From positions 52,457 through 116,456 of the forward strand of contig NZ_LECW02000067.1 in NCBI RefSeq assembly GCF_001042475.2: a stretch of 64,000 nt of DNA, read 5' to 3'. Position 1 is the first letter of the stretch. Each line of letters opens with the position of its first letter. Made by a program: the position numbers and the translations under genes. Source of the DNA: Bacillus glycinifermentans. Its GTDB lineage: Bacteria; Bacillota; Bacilli; Bacillales; Bacillaceae. Under the pieces are notes generated by a model. That model made no database searches, was not told the origin of the DNA, and saw only the letters and a list, made by a program, of their open reading frames with translations. This document shows positions 50,112-59,960 of this stretch, in pieces.

Positions 50112-51254
50112 ATGCTGAAGTTAGACAATGTATCCAAGGTTTATAAAGGCGGCAAAAAAGCCGTCAGCAATATCAACCTTGATATAGAAAAGGGTGAATT
50201 CATCGTCTTTATCGGGCCCAGCGGATGCGGGAAGACGACGACGATGAAAATGATCAACCGGCTGATTGAGCCGACTTCAGGAAGCATTTACATCGATGGA
50301 GAAAACATTTTGGATCAGGATCCCGTCCAGCTGCGCCGGAAAATCGGCTATGTCATTCAGCAAATCGGGTTGTTTCCTCATATGACGATCCAGCAAAATA
50401 TTGCCCTTGTGCCAAAGCTTTTGAAATGGCCGGAAGAAAAAAGAAAACAGCGGGCGGAAGAATTGCTTCAGCTCGTCGATATGGGACCGGAATATTTGGA
50501 CCGCTACCCGCACGAATTAAGCGGCGGACAGCAGCAGAGAATCGGGGTGCTGAGGGCGCTTGCGGCCGAGCCGCCGTTGATTTTAATGGATGAACCTTTC
50601 GGCGCGCTTGACCCGATCACACGCGATTCGCTTCAGGAAGAGTTTAAAAAACTGCAGAAATCGCTGAACAAAACGATCGTGTTCGTCACCCATGACATGG
50701 ATGAAGCGATTAAGCTCGCCGATCGGATCGTGATTTTGCGGGCGGGTGAAATCGTTCAGGTCGGAACGCCTGATGAGATTTTGCGCCAACCGGCAAACGA
50801 ATTCGTCGAGGAGTTTATCGGTAAGGAACGGCTTCTTCAGTCGCGGCCTGATGTTGAGTTCGTCGAGCAGGTAATGAATCCGAAACCGGTCACCGTCACA
50901 AGCGAAAAAACCCTTTCAGAAGCGATTCAGATCATGAGGCAGCACCGCGTCGACTCATTGCTGGTCGTTGATGAAGCCAACGTGTTAAAAGGCTATATCG
51001 ACGTCGAAATCATTGACCAAAACCGCAAAAAAGCCGCAACGGTCGGCGAGGTTCTCAATCAGGACGTGTATTCGGTGCAAAAAGACACGCTTATCCGAGA
51101 TACCGTCCGAAAAATTTTGAAAAGAGGCTTCAAATACGTCCCTGTCCTCGATGAAAACAAACGTCTTGTCGGCATTGTCACAAGGGCGAGTCTCGTCGAT
51201 ATCGTCTACGATTCTATTTGGGGAGAAGAAAAAGACGTCGTCATGAATAACTAA
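50112..51254 (+). CDS. opuCA: OpuCA, osmoprotectant ABC transporter ATPase
   Basis: 380 residues. ATPase domain: Walker A GPSGCGKTTT (about residues 36-45), signature LSGGQQQRIGVLRAL (about 136-150), Walker B LILMDEPFGALDP. Two C-terminal CBS domains (about 255-370) sense ionic strength or cyclic-di-AMP in this family. It drives uptake of glycine betaine, carnitine, choline and related solutes. The ATG at 50112 is chosen over GTG 50106 because GGAGGTG then has proper spacing and length matches 380 residues. Confidence 0.93.
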   Translation: MLKLDNVSKVYKGGKKAVSNINLDIEKGEFIVFIGPSGCGKTTTMKMINRLIEPTSGSIYIDGENILDQDPVQLRRKIGYVIQQIGLFPHMTIQQNIALVPKLLKWPEEKRKQRAEELLQLVDMGPEYLDRYPHELSGGQQQRIGVLRALAAEPPLILMDEPFGALDPITRDSLQEEFKKLQKSLNKTIVFVTHDMDEAIKLADRIVILRAGEIVQVGTPDEILRQPANEFVEEFIGKERLLQSRPDVEFVEQVMNPKPVTVTSEKTLSEAIQIMRQHRVDSLLVVDEANVLKGYIDVEIIDQNRKKAATVGEVLNQDVYSVQKDTLIRDTVRKILKRGFKYVPVLDENKRLVGIVTRASLVDIVYDSIWGEEKDVVMNN

Positions 51255-51266
51255 GGAGGCGGAAGG

Positions 51267-52851
<1,585 letters not shown>

Positions 52852-52872
52852 AAAAGGATGGTGATGTAGCAG

Positions 52873-53550
52873 ATGGAAGTCCTTCAACAGCTTTGGACAT
52901 ACTACGCGCAAAACGGAGGCTACGTTCTTCAGGAATTTTTCCGCCACTTTTTAATGTCGGCGTACGGCGTGCTGTTCGCTGCGATCGTCGGCATCCCGGC
53001 AGGCATTTTGATCGCGAGGTACCGCAATATCAGCGGCTGGGTTTTTGCCATTACAAATGTGATTCAGACGATACCGGCGCTGGCGATGCTTGCCGTGCTC
53101 ATGCTCGTCATGGGGCTAGGGGCAAACACGGTTATCCTGTCTTTATTTCTGTATTCGCTTCTGCCGATTATCAGAAACACCTATACGGGAATCGTCAGCA
53201 TCGAACATGCCTATCTCGAATCGGGCAAAGCGATGGGCATGACGAAGCTGCAAGTACTGCGGATGGTTGAGCTTCCCCTGGCGATGTCCGTGATCATGGC
53301 CGGCCTTAGAACCGCTTTGGTGATCGCGATCGGCATCACCGCCATCGGAACGTTTGTCGGCGCCGGCGGGCTCGGCGATATCATCGTCAGAGGATCGAAC
53401 GCCACGAACGGAACGGCGATCATTCTCGCGGGTGCAATCCCGACCGCGCTGATGGCCGTGATCGCTGATCTTTTGATGGGCTGGGTTGAGCGCATGTTAA
53501 GCCCGGTGAAAAGCAGCAAAGGACGTACACCAGGCCCTGGAACCGCATAA
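52873..53550 (+). CDS. opuCD: OpuCD, osmoprotectant ABC transporter permease
   Basis: 225-residue permease resembling OpuCB, with coupling loop YLESGKAMGMTKLQVLRMVELPLAMSVIMAG region (about residues 113-143). Last gene of the opuC operon; a bidirectional terminator follows. The order A-B-C-D is complete. Confidence 0.93.
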   Translation: MEVLQQLWTYYAQNGGYVLQEFFRHFLMSAYGVLFAAIVGIPAGILIARYRNISGWVFAITNVIQTIPALAMLAVLMLVMGLGANTVILSLFLYSLLPIIRNTYTGIVSIEHAYLESGKAMGMTKLQVLRMVELPLAMSVIMAGLRTALVIAIGITAIGTFVGAGGLGDIIVRGSNATNGTAIILAGAIPTALMAVIADLLMGWVERMLSPVKSSKGRTPGPGTA

Positions 53551-53558
53551 CCACCTTA

Positions 53559-53600
53559 AAAAAGCCGAAATTTCTTTTAAAAAAGGAAATTCGGCTTTTT
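53559..53600. terminator. Bidirectional terminator after opuCD
   Basis: AAAAAGCCGAAATTTC and GAAATTCGGCTTTTT with a short A/T loop. It also ends the convergent XRE gene whose stop is at 53599. Confidence 0.85.
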
Positions 53601-53997
53601 ACGGTTTTCGCTTCTTGGCTTCAGCGACAAGAAAGTGAAAATACTGCTCAAGATTTAAAATATCCTCACGGGAAAGGCAGTCCCACTTTTCCGCGTCAAA
53701 CAGCCACAACTCCCCTGCGTCCAGTTCATCTGCGATATCGCAAATGGTGCGGTAGCCCGGCGGCTTTTCGCGGATTTCGCCAGCCCTCATGTAGCCTGCG
53801 ATGTCCATCAGCTGTTCATAAGGGATCTTTAAGGCTTCTGCCAGCTTTTTGATTGTCGCCGGTTTCGGGACTCCGCGGTGTCCGTTTTCGATCCTGGAGA
53901 TCGCGGCAGCGCTCACACCGGCATACATCGCCAGCTGATTAACCGATAATTTCCTTTGTTCCCGCAGTTTTTTAAGCTGCTCTCCAAACATCGTCAT
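53599..53997 (-). CDS. XRE-family regulator, copy A of a tandem pair
   Basis: 132 residues: N-terminal XRE helix-turn-helix (LREQRKLSVNQLAMYAGVSAAAISRIENGHRGVPKP) and a C-terminal acidic-aromatic part (ELWLFDAEKWDCLSREDIL) of unknown fold. The ATG at 53997 lies eight bases after GAGG; the same spacing exists in copy B. It shares extensive similarity with the gene at 54153-54557, so the two arose by tandem duplication together with their control regions. Related to B. subtilis YvaO-like repressors by position; targets unknown. Confidence 0.8.
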   Translation of the reverse strand: MTMFGEQLKKLREQRKLSVNQLAMYAGVSAAAISRIENGHRGVPKPATIKKLAEALKIPYEQLMDIAGYMRAGEIREKPPGYRTICDIADELDAGELWLFDAEKWDCLSREDILNLEQYFHFLVAEAKKRKP

Positions 53998-54043
53998 CGC
54001 CATAACCTCGCAATCTTATGATATGTACATTTTAATGCAAATG

Positions 54044-54090
54044 TTGACTAAAGGAAACAGTTTAATGGGAAAAATATTGACAAAAGTTAA
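54044..54090. promoter_or_regulatory. Paired inverted-repeat operators, copy A
   Basis: TTGACTAAAGGAAA (54044-54057) and TTGACAAAAGTTAA (54077-54090) fit TTGAC-N4-GTYAA, the first with a degenerate right half. Their starts are 33 bp apart, three helical turns. The same pair with the same spacing recurs at copy B. Confidence 0.6.
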
Positions 54091-54152
54091 CATAAGGGAT
54101 AAAATAGCAGCAAGAAAGTGTACGGGCTAAAAAGAGGAACGATGGCAGAGGA

Positions 54153-54557
54153 TCAGGATTTGCCGTCACGGCTTTTTGCTTCCTGAACAAGAAAGTCGAA
54201 ATATTTGTCAAGGTTTTCAATGTCCTTTTTCGAAAGGAGCTTCCATTTTTCGCTGTCGAACAGAGACAGATTCTCCAAGCCGTGCCGGGAGACGACATCA
54301 TGGATGGTATCATAGCTGCTCCTTGATTCCTGCACCGTTGTGGCGCTGATATAGCCGGCTGATGCCATCAACTCCTCATACGGAATTTTCAGAGCGTCTG
54401 CAAGCTTCCTGATCGTCGCCGGTTTGGGAACACCGCGCTTCCCGTTTTCGATTCTCGAAATGCCGGCGGAGCTGACACCGGAATACATGGCAAGCTGATT
54501 GACGGTTAGTTTTTTCCGTTCTCTTAATTGTCTTAAATGACTTCCAAAGTTTGTCAT
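54153..54557 (-). CDS. XRE-family regulator, copy B of a tandem pair
   Basis: 134 residues. The HTH is nearly identical to copy A (LRERKKLTVNQLAMYSGVSSAGISRIENGKRGVPKP), as is the C-terminal pattern (LSLFDSEKWKLLSKKDIENLDKYFDFLVQEAK). The ATG at 54557 is eight bases after GAGG; ten upstream codons in frame are rejected. It is divergent from a small XRE gene and an AbrB paralogue; the intergenic region carries two operator-like repeats. Confidence 0.8.
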   Translation of the reverse strand: MTNFGSHLRQLRERKKLTVNQLAMYSGVSSAGISRIENGKRGVPKPATIRKLADALKIPYEELMASAGYISATTVQESRSSYDTIHDVVSRHGLENLSLFDSEKWKLLSKKDIENLDKYFDFLVQEAKSRDGKS

Positions 54558-54604
54558 GGCTAAAACCTCGCAATCTCTTATTATCAAATATTTTAGTATG
54601 AATA

Positions 54605-54651
54605 TTGACTATAGGAAACATCTGGATGAGAAAAGTATTGACAAAAGTTAA
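54605..54651. promoter_or_regulatory. Paired inverted-repeat operators, copy B
   Basis: TTGACTATAGGAAA (54605-54618) and TTGACAAAAGTTAA (54638-54651), starts 33 bp apart as in copy A. The second site overlaps a TTGACA that could be the -35 of the rightward small XRE gene. Confidence 0.6.
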
Positions 54652-54712
54652 CAAAGTGTATAAGGTGGATATAGATAAAAAGAAATATATAATCTGGCAA
54701 GGGGGAGGTAAA

Positions 54713-54943
54713 GTGGTAAAGAAGATCCATATCAAAAGAGATTTTGTTCTTCAGTATATGATCGAACATAATCTTTCCTTAAATCAGCTTGCCATCGAAA
54801 TCGGCGTATCCCCGGCAACACTGAGCAGAGTTTTAAATGGAGAAAGGAGGCCGGGCCAGCTTGTCATCGGCAAAATGATTCATTACTTCAACAAGAAATT
54901 CGAAGATCTCTTTTATTATCAGGATGTTGACAAAAGTCAATGA
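54713..54943 (+). CDS. Small XRE-type DNA-binding protein
   Basis: 76 residues, essentially one helix-turn-helix (FVLQYMIEHNLSLNQLAIEIGVSPATLSRVLNGERRP, about residues 9-45). The GTG at 54713 follows GGGGGAGGTAAA and is preferred to an upstream in-frame start (54605) that would cross the operators. The last bases overlap a third operator-like palindrome (54927-54940). It forms an operon with the AbrB paralogue. Function unknown. Confidence 0.7.
   Translation: MVKKIHIKRDFVLQYMIEHNLSLNQLAIEIGVSPATLSRVLNGERRPGQLVIGKMIHYFNKKFEDLFYYQDVDKSQ
54927..54940. promoter_or_regulatory. Perfect copy of the inverted-repeat operator
   Basis: TTGAC-AAAA-GTCAA is fully symmetrical, lies at the 3' end of the small XRE gene and 33 bases before the AbrB-paralogue start. 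It defines the consensus of the four weaker copies at 54044-54651. Confidence 0.6.
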
Positions 54944-54972
54944 ACAAAGGAGAAAAGGAGGCATTTCACAAA

Positions 54973-55257
54973 GTGAAAAATACCGGAATCGTAAGGAGAA
55001 TCGACGAGCTTGGAAGGGTGGTCCTCCCGGTTGAAATGCGCAAGGTGCTGAATATTGAGGAAAAGGACCCGCTTGAAATATACAGCGACGGAGACAGCAT
55101 CATTCTCACGAAGTACGCTGCCAACATGGCATGTCTGATGACAGGAGAAATCACGACGCAGAACAGAGCGTACGCCGGCGGCAAAATCGTGCTCAGCCCG
55201 CGTGGTGCAGAGCTGCTTTTGGAAGACATGATGGAGGCGCTGTCGAAAAAGAAATAA
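54973..55257 (+). CDS. AbrB-family transition-state regulator paralogue
   Basis: 94 residues. The N-terminal swapped-hairpin DNA-binding domain (NTGIVRRIDELGRVVLPVEMRKVLNI, about residues 3-28) and C-terminal oligomerisation domain match AbrB/Abh length and sequence. The GTG at 54973 has AAAGGAGG upstream; an ATG at 54940 overlapping the previous stop lacks a site. It would be an additional AbrB-like protein beyond AbrB, Abh and SpoVT. Coupled to a small XRE gene, it may act in local or global regulation. Confidence 0.82.
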   Translation: MKNTGIVRRIDELGRVVLPVEMRKVLNIEEKDPLEIYSDGDSIILTKYAANMACLMTGEITTQNRAYAGGKIVLSPRGAELLLEDMMEALSKKK

Positions 55258-55270
55258 TGTTACATATCAT

Positions 55271-55298
55271 GAAGCGGCGATCTTTCCGCTTCTTTTTG
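55271..55298 (+). terminator. Terminator after the AbrB paralogue
   Basis: GAAGCGG (55271-55277) and CCGCTTC (55286-55292) followed by TTTTTG. Confidence 0.8.
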
Positions 55299-55416
55299 TT
55301 TTAGGACACACCGGAGCCGTAAAAAATAAAAAAGACGCACAGACAGCTCGTGACATGCACTTCGTTTTCATGTAAAATAAAAATATTGTCAGCCAGTTTG
55401 TCTGGAGGTGTAGGGA

Positions 55417-55647
55417 ATGGCCACATTTTTAACTGCATTATTAGTGATTGTCAGTATCGTACTAATCATTGTCGTTTTGCTGCAATCCAGTAAAAGCGCC
55501 GGGCTGTCTGGTGCAATTTCCGGGGGAGCTGAGCAGCTTTTCGGAAAGCAGAAAGCAAGAGGGCTCGATTTGATTCTTCACCGCATTACGGTCGTATTGG
55601 TCGTGCTTTTCTTTTTCCTAACGATTGCGCTTGCTTACTTTGTATAA
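55417..55647 (+). CDS. secG: SecG, preprotein translocase subunit
   Basis: 76 residues with two membrane helices around [23 protein letters not shown], the hallmark of SecG. It associates with SecYE and assists SecA-driven export. TGGAGGTGTAGGGA precedes the ATG. A hairpin terminator follows at 55662. Confidence 0.95.
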   Translation: MATFLTALLVIVSIVLIIVVLLQSSKSAGLSGAISGGAEQLFGKQKARGLDLILHRITVVLVVLFFFLTIALAYFV

Positions 55648-55661
55648 GGCAATGAAGCATG

Positions 55662-55691
55662 AGGTCTGATGTTGAAGTCAGACCTTTTTTC
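55662..55691 (+). terminator. secG terminator
   Basis: AGGTCTGA (55662-55669) and TCAGACCT (55678-55685) with T6 after the stem. Confidence 0.88.
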
Positions 55692-55764
55692 TTATTTAAC
55701 GGATGAAAGTTTGTTTCCGTTTGAAACGTGGAAGAATAGATATGAAAAGGAGAGACTGTAAATC

Positions 55765-56511
55765 ATGAAAATCGTCAAACCACAACCTTTTACATTTAAA
55801 GGCGGAAAAAAAGCCGTCCTTCTTTTGCACGGGTTTACCGGAAACACGGCGGATGTGCGCATGCTCGGAAGGTATTTGAATGAAAGGGGCTATACGTGCC
55901 ACGCCCCGCAATATAAAGGACACGGGGTGCCGCCGGAAGAGCTTGTACATACAGGTCCGGAAGATTGGTGGAAAGACGTCATGGACGGCTATGACTATTT
56001 AAAATCGGAAGGATATGAACAAATTGCGGCTTGCGGACTGTCTCTCGGAGGGGTTTTTTCGCTGAAATTGGGTTACACTGTACCCGTGAAGGGAATTGTC
56101 CCAATGTGCGCGCCGATGTACATCAAAAGCGAAGAAACAATGTATCAAGGCGTCCTTGATTATGCCCGGAATTATAAGAAGTTCGAAGGAAAATCCGCAG
56201 AACAAATTGACGCGGAAATGGAAGAATTCAAAAAAACGCCGATGAACACATTAAAAGCATTACAGGAGCTGATCGCAGATGTCAGACATCATGTCGATAT
56301 GATTTATTCGCCGACATTTGTGGTGCAGGCCCGCCATGATCATATGATTAATACGGACAGCGCGAACATCATCTACAACGAAGTCGAGACGGATGATAAG
56401 CAAATCAAGTGGTATGAAGAATCAGGACATGCTATCACTTTGGATAAAGAGCGGGACACGTTGCACGAGGATGTGTACAGGTTTTTAGAAACGCTGGATT
56501 GGCAGACATAA
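55765..56511 (+). CDS. est: Carboxylesterase (Est/YvaK)
   Basis: 248-residue alpha/beta-hydrolase, the same length as B. subtilis YvaK and similar to Geobacillus Est30. Nucleophile elbow CGLSLGG (Ser near residue 93), oxyanion HGFTGN near residue 28, and late Asp (RHDHM) and His (SGHAITLD). It hydrolyses short- to medium-chain esters in the cytoplasm. Lies between secG and rnr, as in relatives, and may share a transcript with rnr-smpB. Confidence 0.92.
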   Translation: MKIVKPQPFTFKGGKKAVLLLHGFTGNTADVRMLGRYLNERGYTCHAPQYKGHGVPPEELVHTGPEDWWKDVMDGYDYLKSEGYEQIAACGLSLGGVFSLKLGYTVPVKGIVPMCAPMYIKSEETMYQGVLDYARNYKKFEGKSAEQIDAEMEEFKKTPMNTLKALQELIADVRHHVDMIYSPTFVVQARHDHMINTDSANIIYNEVETDDKQIKWYEESGHAITLDKERDTLHEDVYRFLETLDWQT

Positions 56512-56524
56512 GGAGGTCTGGTTA

Positions 56525-58828
56525 GTGGAAAAAGAAGAATTTATGGATAAGCTTCTCGCCTTTATGAAGGAAGAAGCGTATAAACCTCTGACAGTTCAGG
56601 AACTGGAGGAGATGCTCGAAATTACGGATGCAGATGAATATAAAGAGCTTGTTAAAGCCCTCGTCACTTTAGAGGAAAAAGGGCTTATTGTCAGGACGAG
56701 AAGCAACAGATACGGGCTGCCGGAAAAAATGAATTTAATTAAAGGGAAGATTTCCGCGCACGCCAAGGGCTTCGCGTTCCTCCTGCCCGAGGATCCTTCC
56801 TTTGACGATGTCTTCATTCCGCCGTCCGAGCTGGGGACGGCGATGAACGGCGATACCGTCCTCGTCCGTCTCAGCACGCAGACCGGCGGAACAAAAAAAG
56901 AAGGAACCGTGATCCGGATCGTTGAACGAAATATCGAGACGGTTGTCGGAACTTATACTGAGACGAAAAGCTTCGGCTTCGTCATTCCGGATGACAAAAA
57001 AATTACGAATGACATCTTCATCCCGAAACACGCCAAAAACGGCGCAGTCGAAGGACACAAAGTCGTCGTCCGCCTGACAAGCTATCCTGAAGGCCGGATG
57101 AGCGCGGAAGGAGAAGTCGTTGAAATTCTCGGCCATAAAAATGATCCGGGGATTGACATCCTCTCCGTCATTCATAAGCACGGGCTGCCGGGAGAATTTC
57201 CCCCTGAGGCGATGGAGCAGGCGAACGAAACGCCGGAAAAGATCGATGAGAACGATCTTAAAGGAAGACGGGATTTGCGCGATCAAACGATCGTGACGAT
57301 CGATGGCGCAGACGCGAAAGATTTGGACGATGCGGTCACCGTCACAAAGCTGAAGAACGGCCACTATAAGCTCGGCGTTCATATTGCCGATGTCAGCCAC
57401 TATGTCACAGAAGGCTCGCCGATCGACAAAGAGGCGTATGAACGGGGAACGAGCGTCTACCTCGTCGACCGGGTGATCCCGATGATTCCGCACAGGCTGT
57501 CAAACGGGATCTGTTCATTAAATCCGAAAGTAGACAGACTGACGATGTCCTGTGAGATGCTGATTAACAAGCAGGGCCAGGTTGTCGAGCACGAAATTTT
57601 CCAAAGCGTCATCAAAACGACCGAGCGGATGACGTATTTAGACGTCAACAAAATCCTGGTCGATGATGATCAAGAACTGAAGCAGAAGTATGAAGCGCTT
57701 GTGCCGATGTTCAAAGATATGGAAGAGCTTGCCGCCGTTTTGCGCGAGAAGCGGATGGCCCGCGGAGCGGTCGATTTTGACTTTAAGGAAGCGAAAGTCC
57801 TCGTCGATGAAGAAGGAAAGGCAAAAGACGTTGTGCTGCGGGAGCGGTCAACGGCAGAAAAGCTGATTGAAGAGTTCATGCTTGTCGCCAATGAAACAGT
57901 CGCTGAGCATTTTCACTGGATGAACGTGCCGTTTATTTACAGGATTCACGAAGATCCGGATCAGGAGAAGCTGCAAAGGTTTCTCGAGTTTGTCACGACG
58001 TTCGGCTATGTCATCAAAGGAACAGCGGGGAACATCCACCCGAAAGCGCTGCAAAAGGTATTGGATGATGTCCGGGACACGCCTGAGGAAGCCGTCATCT
58101 CAACGGTGATGCTCAGATCAATGAAGCAGGCCAAATACGACCCGCAAAGCCTCGGACATTTCGGGCTGTCGACGGAGTTTTACACGCATTTCACATCACC
58201 GATCCGCCGCTATCCCGATTTAATCGTTCACAGGCTGATCAGGACGTATTTAATTCAGGGGAAAACGGATGAGGCGACACGGGAGAAGTGGGCCCACCTT
58301 CTACCTGACATTGCGGAGCATACCTCCAATATGGAGCGCAATGCGGTCGATGCAGAGCGGGAAACGGACGATCTGAAAAAAGCCGAATATATGATGGATA
58401 AGATCGGCGAAGAATTTGACGGCGTCATCAGCTCGGTCACAAACTTCGGGATGTTCGTCGAACTTCCGAACACAATCGAAGGGCTGGTGCATGTCAGCTT
58501 TATGACCGACGATTTTTACCGCTTTGACGAACAGCACTTCGCCATGATCGGCGAAAGAACGGGCAACGTCTACCGGATCGGCGACGAAATCACGGTGCGC
58601 GTCGTCGATGTCAATAAAGAAGAGCGAAACATCGATTTCGAAATCGTCGGCATGAAAGGGACGCGCCGCCGGAAGAAACCGGATGACAAGAAGAAGTCAG
58701 ACGTCAAGAAAAAACCGGCGTCCGAAGAAAAAGGCGACTGGTTCACCCGGCCGAAAAAGAAAAAAATAAAGAAAAAACGCGGGTTTCAAAACGCGCCGAA
58801 GCAAAAAAGAAAAAAGAAGAAAAAATAG
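56525..58828 (+). CDS. rnr: Ribonuclease R
   Basis: 767-residue 3'-5' exoribonuclease. N-terminal winged helix, two cold-shock domains, the RNB catalytic domain with [17 protein letters not shown] (metal-binding Asp residues), an S1 domain ([19 protein letters not shown]) and a very lysine-rich tail. It degrades structured RNA and, with SmpB-tmRNA, non-stop mRNAs. The start is GTG at 56525 after AAGGAGG. It sits directly upstream of smpB and ssrA, a functional cluster. Confidence 0.95.
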   Translation: MEKEEFMDKLLAFMKEEAYKPLTVQELEEMLEITDADEYKELVKALVTLEEKGLIVRTRSNRYGLPEKMNLIKGKISAHAKGFAFLLPEDPSFDDVFIPPSELGTAMNGDTVLVRLSTQTGGTKKEGTVIRIVERNIETVVGTYTETKSFGFVIPDDKKITNDIFIPKHAKNGAVEGHKVVVRLTSYPEGRMSAEGEVVEILGHKNDPGIDILSVIHKHGLPGEFPPEAMEQANETPEKIDENDLKGRRDLRDQTIVTIDGADAKDLDDAVTVTKLKNGHYKLGVHIADVSHYVTEGSPIDKEAYERGTSVYLVDRVIPMIPHRLSNGICSLNPKVDRLTMSCEMLINKQGQVVEHEIFQSVIKTTERMTYLDVNKILVDDDQELKQKYEALVPMFKDMEELAAVLREKRMARGAVDFDFKEAKVLVDEEGKAKDVVLRERSTAEKLIEEFMLVANETVAEHFHWMNVPFIYRIHEDPDQEKLQRFLEFVTTFGYVIKGTAGNIHPKALQKVLDDVRDTPEEAVISTVMLRSMKQAKYDPQSLGHFGLSTEFYTHFTSPIRRYPDLIVHRLIRTYLIQGKTDEATREKWAHLLPDIAEHTSNMERNAVDAERETDDLKKAEYMMDKIGEEFDGVISSVTNFGMFVELPNTIEGLVHVSFMTDDFYRFDEQHFAMIGERTGNVYRIGDEITVRVVDVNKEERNIDFEIVGMKGTRRRKKPDDKKKSDVKKKPASEEKGDWFTRPKKKKIKKKRGFQNAPKQKRKKKKK

Positions 58829-58940
58829 CGGCACACTTCGGAAAAGGCGGCGAATTGTAAGACAGACGCCGATTTGATAGAATAATACGTATTCGCTGCC
58901 TTTTCAGGAAGGAAAGAAGCAAGCGGGAGGAGGTTGCCGT

Positions 58941-59414
58941 ATGCCAAAGGGAGAAGGGAAGGTCGTTTCCCAAAATAAAAAAGCAAATCACGATTATTTT
59001 ATAGAGGAAACATACGAAACAGGCATCGTTCTGCAAGGAACCGAGATCAAATCGATCCGCGCCGGCAAGGTGAACTTAAAGGACTCTTTCGCCAAAATCG
59101 AGAGGGGAGAAGTGTTCCTGCATAATATGCACATCAGCCCGTACGAGCAGGGAAACCGCTACAATCACGATCCGCTGCGGACGAGGAAGCTTTTGATGCA
59201 CCGCAAGCAGATCAACAAGCTCATCGGCTTAACGAAAGAGCAGGGGTATTCGCTCGTGCCGCTCAAATTGTATTTGAAAAACGGCTTTGCCAAAGTGCTG
59301 CTCGGTCTTGGAAAAGGGAAAAAGAAATTCGACAAACGGGAAGACCTGAAGCGGAAAGACGCGAAGCGCGAAATCGAAAGGGCTTTTCGCGACAGGCAAA
59401 AAGGGTTGATGTAA
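58941..59414 (+). CDS. smpB: SmpB, tmRNA-binding protein
   Basis: 157-residue SmpB with an OB-fold core ([29 protein letters not shown]) and a basic, helix-forming C-terminal tail ([17 protein letters not shown]) that mimics a codon-anticodon in the ribosomal A site. GGGAGGAGG precedes the ATG. The partner tmRNA gene follows 115 bases downstream. Confidence 0.96.
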   Translation: MPKGEGKVVSQNKKANHDYFIEETYETGIVLQGTEIKSIRAGKVNLKDSFAKIERGEVFLHNMHISPYEQGNRYNHDPLRTRKLLMHRKQINKLIGLTKEQGYSLVPLKLYLKNGFAKVLLGLGKGKKKFDKREDLKRKDAKREIERAFRDRQKGLM

Positions 59415-59462
59415 AGCCTGGATGTATGTTATCATATTTGAACGTGATCACAGAGATTACCA

Positions 59463-59491
59463 TTTCAATCTCGCCGTGATCTTGTTATAAT
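59463..59491 (+). promoter_or_regulatory. Putative ssrA promoter
   Basis: TATAAT at 59486-59491 with a weak -35 TTTCAA at 59463-59468 (17-bp spacer). An imperfect hairpin (GATCACAGAGATT and AATCTCGCCGTGATC, about 59445-59482) overlaps it and may end the smpB message. Confidence 0.5.
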
Positions 59492-59529
59492 AATGATGCA
59501 GCCAGTTTTTCCGTATACCTTGTTTACAA

Positions 59530-59884
59530 GGGGACGTTACGGATTCGACAGGGACGGATCGAGCTTGAGCTGCGAGCCGAGAGGCGATCTCGTAAAAACG
59601 CACCTAAATATAACTGGCAAATCTAATAACCAGAACTTAGCTTTAGCTGCCTAATTAGCGCAGCGAGCTCTTGCCCGCATCGCCTATGTGCCGGTACAGA
59701 GCCCATAACCAAGTAGGCTACGCTTGCGCCTCCGTCTGAGGGCGCAGGAAGAGATTCATCAGACTAGCTCTCTGAGGGCCCGCCCGCAGGCACGACGATG
59801 AGCGAATTTAAATTTGCAGGGCTACGCTCGTAGACGCTGAAGTATCGACGTTTCTGGACGTGGGTTCGACTCCCACCGTCTCCA
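59530..59884 (+). ncRNA. ssrA: tmRNA (10Sa RNA)
   Basis: About 355 bases. The 5' end GGGGACGTTACGGATTCGAC and 3' end GGGTTCGACTCCCACC-GTCTCCA form the tRNA-Ala-like domain with a G-U-containing acceptor stem. The tag frame starts with GGC at 59616 and reads GKSNNQNLALAA to TAA 59652-59654, so the tag with its first alanine is AGKSNNQNLALAA. B. subtilis, as I recall, encodes a slightly longer tag and a CCA end. Here the sequence after the discriminator A (59884) is TAC, so CCA must be added by nucleotidyltransferase. The gene's 3' end coincides with the left boundary of the integrated element. Confidence 0.95.
59850..59884. mobile_element. Probable left attachment site (attL) within the ssrA 3' end
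   Basis: The element-type integrase gene starts 77 bases downstream and is convergent with ssrA. Integration in the 3' part of ssrA is a common strategy because the incoming attP copy restores the gene. The core probably lies in the T-arm/acceptor region. The right copy (attR) is outside the window, so limits are inferred. Confidence 0.6.
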
Positions 59885-59896
59885 TACATGTTTTGA

Positions 59897-59931
59897 AACC
59901 CCAGTGTTATCAAGACATTAGGGGTTTTAAT
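59897..59931. terminator. Terminator between ssrA and the integrase gene
   Basis: AAACCCC and GGGGTTTT form a stem around a loop of about 20 bases with further T/A residues on both sides. Confidence 0.5.
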
Positions 59932-59960
59932 TTTATTTATGGCAACACTTTGGTAACATT

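Noticed and set aside
54605..54712. N-terminal extension of the small XRE protein
   Set aside because: It would cross both operator-like repeats and the promoter region; the GTG at 54713 has an excellent ribosome site.
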